DNA from: Woeseiaceae bacterium
Lineage (GTDB): Bacteria; Pseudomonadota; Gammaproteobacteria; Steroidobacterales; Woeseiaceae
Reading direction: 5' to 3'
DNA: 64,000 nt
Assembly: GCA_028279985.1 (NCBI GenBank)
Contig: JANQMR010000033.1
Coordinates: 1 to 64,000, forward strand
Notes under the pieces: model-generated
The model's input: only the letters and a program-made list of their open reading frames with translations
What the model was told of the DNA's origin: nothing
Databases searched by the model: none
Translations under genes and position numbers: made by a program
Shown: positions 61,653-64,000 of the stretch, piece by piece
How the letters are laid out: each line of letters opens with the position of its first letter
Position numbering within the stretch: the first letter of the stretch is position 1

Positions 61653-62999
61653 CTAGGGCTCGGGATAGAAAACGATCTCCGCGAGTTCCGGATCGACGAC
61701 ATCGAGCACGATCGCCTGCAGCACGTCGCCGATTTCCAGATCGATTCTGACCGGGCCGGCCAGGATCGTGTCGCGTTCCGCCAACGGCGTCAGGTAGATG
61801 TCGTAACCGTCGGCGACCAGATCCAGCGGCGGCGCGGCCTGGCCGAATTGCAAGCTTGCAATCGCCACGGCCTCTTCGAGCAGCGGCTCGCTGTCCGGCT
61901 CTATCGCGAACACCTCGATGAACTCGTGATTCAGCGCGGCGTGGAAAAACTGAATGCGGCCGGCGGTCGTCCGCGACTGCAGGCCCGGCAGGTAGGCGGC
62001 CGAACTCAGGCCGTTGTCCGAGTTCAGCAGGACGAAGTTGGCGCGGCTGCCCAAAACCAGCGTGCTGGCTTGTTCGAGCAGCACGGCACCCGCGTCGTTG
62101 GCCGGCGTGAACCGGTAGGTCGATTCCGACGGCCGCTCGATCCGTCCGCTGACCGAACCGAACCCGAGACCGGTTACGATCGCGTTGGTCAACATCTCGT
62201 CGTCGAAAACGTCCACGGCACTGGCATTGATGGCGCCGTGCACGAAGCGGACCGTCGATGAAAACCGGGCATCGGGGAAAGCCACCGCCCCGCCGTTCGC
62301 CGGCAGCGCGACCAGAACGTGCGGCGCCGTGGTGACCTCGTCGCCGTCCGCGATCGTGTACGTCACCTGTACCCGCGCGACCAGGTCCAGCGTGCCGCTC
62401 CGGTAATACACCGTGTCCGGGTCGCCGGCGGCGGTGACGGTGACGACGTAATCCCCCGCCTCGTAGTCGGCCGCCGGCAATACCTCGCCGAAGGCCAGCG
62501 TGCCGATTTGCCCGCCCAAGGCCGGGACGACATCGGGCGGGTCGAGATAAACGTCTACCGGCCCCAAGCTTGCCGACACATGGCCGAAACGCGCGTCGAA
62601 AACGGTCTCCGTCTCGCTCCATTCACGGACGTCGGCCTCCCAGACCGTGACGTCGGGTGCCTCGGCATTGCCGGTCAGGACCAGGGTGTAGTCCCTGTCG
62701 GCGACGACGTCGAGAAATTCGGTGGCGACCCGCGTGTTTGCGGCTTCGCCCGGGAGGCGGATATCGAAGTTGAAATTGTAGTCGAAATCGTCCCATTCGC
62801 CCCCTCCGACCGCCGAGCGATAGCTCATGTCGCCCAGGAAGCGTTCCTCGATCAAAAAGCCGATCTCCGGAGAACCCGGTACCGCGTTGATCGCGCGAAC
62901 GACGCCCTTGCCGGTTGGCGTCGGCAGCGACGATTCGCCGGTACAGCCATACAGTGTGATCGCCGCCGTAACGAGCAGCGGTAGGATTGCGCGTTTCAT
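61653..62999 (-). CDS. DUF4397-like lipoprotein
   Basis: 448 residues with a lipobox TLYGC (Cys about 19). The body holds several repeats of the VRxxHxxxxAxxVDVF type (VVRAINAVPGSPEIGFLI, VRFVHGAINASAVDVFDDE, IQFFHAALNHEFIEVFAIE), as in DUF4397 proteins. These are beta-rich envelope proteins of unknown job. Fifteen-base repeats lie immediately upstream of its start codon. Confidence 0.75.
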   Translation of the reverse strand: MKRAILPLLVTAAITLYGCTGESSLPTPTGKGVVRAINAVPGSPEIGFLIEERFLGDMSYRSAVGGGEWDDFDYNFNFDIRLPGEAANTRVATEFLDVVADRDYTLVLTGNAEAPDVTVWEADVREWSETETVFDARFGHVSASLGPVDVYLDPPDVVPALGGQIGTLAFGEVLPAADYEAGDYVVTVTAAGDPDTVYYRSGTLDLVARVQVTYTIADGDEVTTAPHVLVALPANGGAVAFPDARFSSTVRFVHGAINASAVDVFDDEMLTNAIVTGLGFGSVSGRIERPSESTYRFTPANDAGAVLLEQASTLVLGSRANFVLLNSDNGLSSAAYLPGLQSRTTAGRIQFFHAALNHEFIEVFAIEPDSEPLLEEAVAIASLQFGQAAPPLDLVADGYDIYLTPLAERDTILAGPVRIDLEIGDVLQAIVLDVVDPELAEIVFYPEP

Positions 63000-63000
63000 T

Positions 63001-63078
63001 CGTATTTCCCGAGGCCGTATTTCCCGAGGCCGTATTTCCAGAGGCGTGCGTAATTCCAGAAGCGTGTTTCCAGAAGCC
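63001..63078. repeat. 15-bp tandem repeats directly before a start codon
   Basis: CGTATTTCCCGAGGC occurs twice, then degenerates (CGTATTTCCAGAGGC, CGTAATTCCAGAAGC, TTTCCAGAAGC). The minus-strand gene at 62999 starts directly beside the first unit. Confidence 0.88.
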
Positions 63079-63144
63079 TTCTCGTGATCGACCGTCTATG
63101 GGCCAGCGCTTTTCCGACCGCCGCTTCCGCCGCAAGGCGGGTGC

Positions 63145-63585
63145 TCAGGACGCCGCCAGCACCTTTTGCCGGTACTCGGCCGGCGGCATGTCGTACCAGG
63201 ACTTGAATGCCGTCGTAAACGAGCTGATGTTGGAGTAGCCGAGCAGCATGGCCACTTCGAGCGCCTTGAGGCGCGTGTCCTTGAGGTAACGTACCGCAAG
63301 CTCCGCGCGCACCTCGGTCAAGACCTTCTGGAAACTGGTTTTCTCAGCCTTGAGCCGCCGCTGCAGCGTGCGACGGCTCAGGCGCATCGCCCGGCAGGCG
63401 GCATCCGCATTGGCCTCGCCCTGCGCTAGCAGCTCTGCGATCCGGCGTTTGAGTTGCGCGACCAGGTTGTCTTCCTTGCCGAGCGATCGCAGGTAGCGGT
63501 CGACCTGCCCGGTGAGATGGCCGGTGAGTTGCCCGGTGATTCGAAGACAGACGCTGCCGGCGGAAAATGAGGATCTGTGATTCAT
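63145..63585 (-). CDS. AraC-type DNA-binding protein, short form
   Basis: 146 residues. The C-terminal about 100 residues are a complete AraC-type double HTH (ADAACRAMRLSRRTLQRRLKAEKTSF, then LEVAMLLGYSNISSFTTAFKSWYDMPPAEYR). The N-terminal sensing domain of about 200 residues usual in this subgroup is absent, and the first 25 residues show a repeat TGQLTGHLTGQ (12-base units at 63505-63540). It may be a 5'-truncated gene or a small DNA-binding remnant. Possible target: the divergent enoyl-CoA hydratase-type gene. Confidence 0.75.
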   Translation of the reverse strand: MNHRSSFSAGSVCLRITGQLTGHLTGQVDRYLRSLGKEDNLVAQLKRRIAELLAQGEANADAACRAMRLSRRTLQRRLKAEKTSFQKVLTEVRAELAVRYLKDTRLKALEVAMLLGYSNISSFTTAFKSWYDMPPAEYRQKVLAAS

Positions 63586-63650
63586 TATTCGCTTAACATA
63601 CCGTCTGTGTCGGAAATTGCCAGTCTCCGTCTGTCATAACACATGTATTC

Positions 63651-63691
63651 GCAGCCTCGCCAGACTCATCCAGACTCATGCAGAGGCTCCC
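63651..63691. repeat. Dispersed palindromic element, copy 3
   Basis: GCAGCCTCGCCAGACTCAT, then CCAGACTCATGCAGAGGCTCCC: the element with an inner duplication of CAGACTCAT. It ends just before the ribosome binding site of the next gene. Confidence 0.8.
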
Positions 63692-63704
63692 TGGAGGATC
63701 CTCG

Positions 63705-64000
63705 ATGAGCTCGCCCGTTTGTTATCAACTCGCCGATACGATCGGCATCATCCGCGTCGACAACCCGCCGGTCAACGTGCTGTCGCAGCCCGTCCGGCAG
63801 GGCATTCTCGATGCGGTACGAGCCGCGCGGCAAGATGCGAGCGAGGTCCTGCTGCTGCTTTGCGCCGGCCGCACTTTCATCGCCGGCGCGGACATCACCG
63901 AGTTCGGCAAGCCGCCGGCGGCGCCCCTGTTGCCGGCGGTCATCGATGCACTGGAAGACAGCGAGAAACCGGTCGTCGCCGCGATCCACGGCACCGCGCT
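63705..64000 (+). CDS. Enoyl-CoA hydratase-type protein, N-terminal part (cut by window end)
   Basis: ATG at 63705 with GGAGG at about 63693. About 98 codons are visible: [19 protein letters not shown], then [13 protein letters not shown] and the oxyanion-hole region [19 protein letters not shown], and [12 protein letters not shown]. This is the start of crotonase-fold proteins; the AGADITEF block is typical of the FadB/FadJ-like multifunctional enzymes. Hydration of enoyl-CoA in fatty acid degradation is likely. The window ends before the dehydrogenase part could be seen. Confidence 0.85.
   Translation, partial: MSSPVCYQLADTIGIIRVDNPPVNVLSQPVRQGILDAVRAARQDASEVLLLLCAGRTFIAGADITEFGKPPAAPLLPAVIDALEDSEKPVVAAIHGTA

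Overview
The window is GC-rich and gene-dense and most likely comes from a gammaproteobacterium. The evidence is a glrK-qseG-glrR type sensor/lipoprotein/regulator operon, bfr/bfd with a Fur box, and the exosortase A (XrtA)/PEP-CTERM regulator PrsR together with a PEP-CTERM protein. No phage or plasmid backbone is seen, and the exosortase itself is not in the window.

Positions 1-32,000 are a polysaccharide biosynthesis and decoration locus. It holds (i) a plus-strand run with a FemAB/GNAT-like acyltransferase, an iron alcohol dehydrogenase, an AMP-forming ligase, LuxE-like and LuxC-like proteins, an acyl carrier protein and an SDR (1786-9076). This set looks able to activate a carboxylic acid and reduce it. 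(ii) A minus-strand pair matches the exosortase A-associated PLP decarboxylase and acyl-CoA ligase families. (iii) A GT2 glycosyltransferase sits behind a candidate sigma-54 promoter, followed by a sulfotransferase and a Wzx-type flippase. (iv) A membrane PQQ-type sugar dehydrogenase fused to cytochrome c lies next to a pyruvyl transferase and a sugar nucleotidyltransferase. (v) An MBOAT/ACP/FkbH-like/SGNH cassette is predicted to load and transfer a small acyl group, possibly glyceryl. (vi) An operon of nucleotide-sugar enzymes (SDR, UGD-like, RmlC-like, SDR, UGM-like flavoprotein) is followed by a PIG-L deacetylase. Together these suggest an export polymer carrying sulfate, pyruvate and one or two unusual acyl or alkyl groups.

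Positions 32,200-33,884 carry gltX, tRNA-Ala(GGC) and tRNA-Glu(TTC). Right after tRNA-Glu comes a small accessory patch (33,900-37,100) of toxin-antitoxin pieces, several of them broken: RES/Xre, a PemK-like remnant, an XRE antitoxin with a Gp49-like toxin tail, and an intact Fic protein with a palindromic operator.

Positions 37,500-52,000 hold surface and regulatory genes: a GEMM-I cyclic-di-GMP riboswitch in front of a repeat-rich lipoprotein, a PEP-CTERM protein behind a consensus sigma-54 promoter, bfr and bfd, prsR, glrR/qseG/glrK, galE, and two lipoproteins, one with a metalloprotease signature. Positions 52,400-60,200 carry a PAS/GAF/GGDEF/EAL protein, an N-formylglutamate amidohydrolase-like protein, a YbdK ligase and a membrane GGDEF protein. 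The remainder holds arsC with an aquaporin, a DUF4397-like lipoprotein, a short AraC-type protein and the start of an enoyl-CoA hydratase-type gene.

Two signals run across the window. First, 10-15 bp tandem duplications cluster at gene starts and ends, some re-copying the stop codon. Second, a dispersed palindromic element (GGGAGCCTC...GAGGCTCCC) occurs three times between genes. Cyclic-di-GMP and sigma-54 control recur and would tie surface polymer and matrix proteins together.
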